In this document: piece by piece, positions 63,934 to 64,000 of the stretch
Layout: every line of letters starts with the position of its first letter
Numbering within the stretch: position 1 is the first letter of the stretch
Origin: Aeromonas allosaccharophila
GTDB lineage: Bacteria > Pseudomonadota > Gammaproteobacteria > Enterobacterales > Aeromonadaceae
Assembly: GCF_000819685.1 (NCBI RefSeq)
Contig: NZ_CDBR01000005.1
Span: 163,263 to 227,262 of the forward strand
Direction: 5' to 3'
Length of the DNA stretch: 64,000 nt
The notes under the pieces: model-generated
What the model was told of the DNA's origin: nothing
What the model saw: only the letters and a program-made list of their open reading frames with translations
Database searches by the model: none
Program-made: the position numbers and the translations under genes

Positions 63934-64000
63934 GGTGCGGGGCAAACGGGCGAGAAACTGTTAGCGGCCTCACAGCCATGAAAAAGGCTATGTCCCAATT

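Overview
The window is dense, GC-rich gammaproteobacterial chromosome. Gene content and order (lpdA-acnB; argE divergent from argCBF-argG-argH; hslR-hslO next to pckA; dhaR/gldA/dhaMLK) and protein similarity to Aeromonas point to Aeromonas. That assignment is inferred from recognised families; no search was run. Almost all of the window is ordinary core genome on both strands, with strong intrinsic terminators between convergent units.

Layout. 0-12 kb: end of lpdA, a small unlisted lipoprotein, a chemoreceptor, a patatin outer-membrane autotransporter, aconitase B, a c-di-GMP phosphodiesterase and a divergent SDR/LysR pair. 12-19 kb: sugar-lactone oxidase with a G3E GTPase, an MFS exporter, a YbaK deacylase, folB-folK, plsY and a four-tRNA operon (Phe-Thr-Phe-Asn). 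19-24 kb: a gate-domain membrane protein, ClbS-like and B3/B4-domain proteins, PaiB-like protein and uncharacterised genes. 24-31 kb: arginine biosynthesis, with argE divergent from argC-argB-argF-argG-argH and two tandem ARG boxes between them. 31-44 kb: ppc, a CatB/Vat-type acetyltransferase, two diguanylate cyclases, a HAAAP amino-acid permease, ExoD, an outer-membrane barrel, and amtB behind a sigma-54/NtrC-type promoter and a folded leader. 44-54 kb: peptidase M24 with its GntR regulator, pckA, hslO-hslR, a Nudix-PAP2 fusion and YdiK.

53.7-55.7 kb is the one clearly foreign-looking island. Two AT-rich minus-strand genes (a GNAT acetyltransferase and an AbiC-like membrane protein, a possible phage-defence gene) each start just downstream of an imperfect palindrome resembling an integron attC site. 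They are embedded between repeats of about 45 and 120 bp. It reads as a relic or displaced gene-cassette segment without an integrase in view.

56-64 kb: a Tat-exported agmatine deiminase with a divergent LysR regulator, then the dihydroxyacetone pathway: dhaR (forward) facing gldA, dhaM, dhaL and dhaK (reverse). DhaM is a short EIIA-HPr form and DhaR has a degenerate AAA+ domain. Two helically phased candidate operators lie upstream of dhaK.

Metabolically the window links anaplerosis and gluconeogenesis (ppc, pckA, acnB), nitrogen (amtB, arginine, agmatine) and PEP-dependent glycerol/dihydroxyacetone use.
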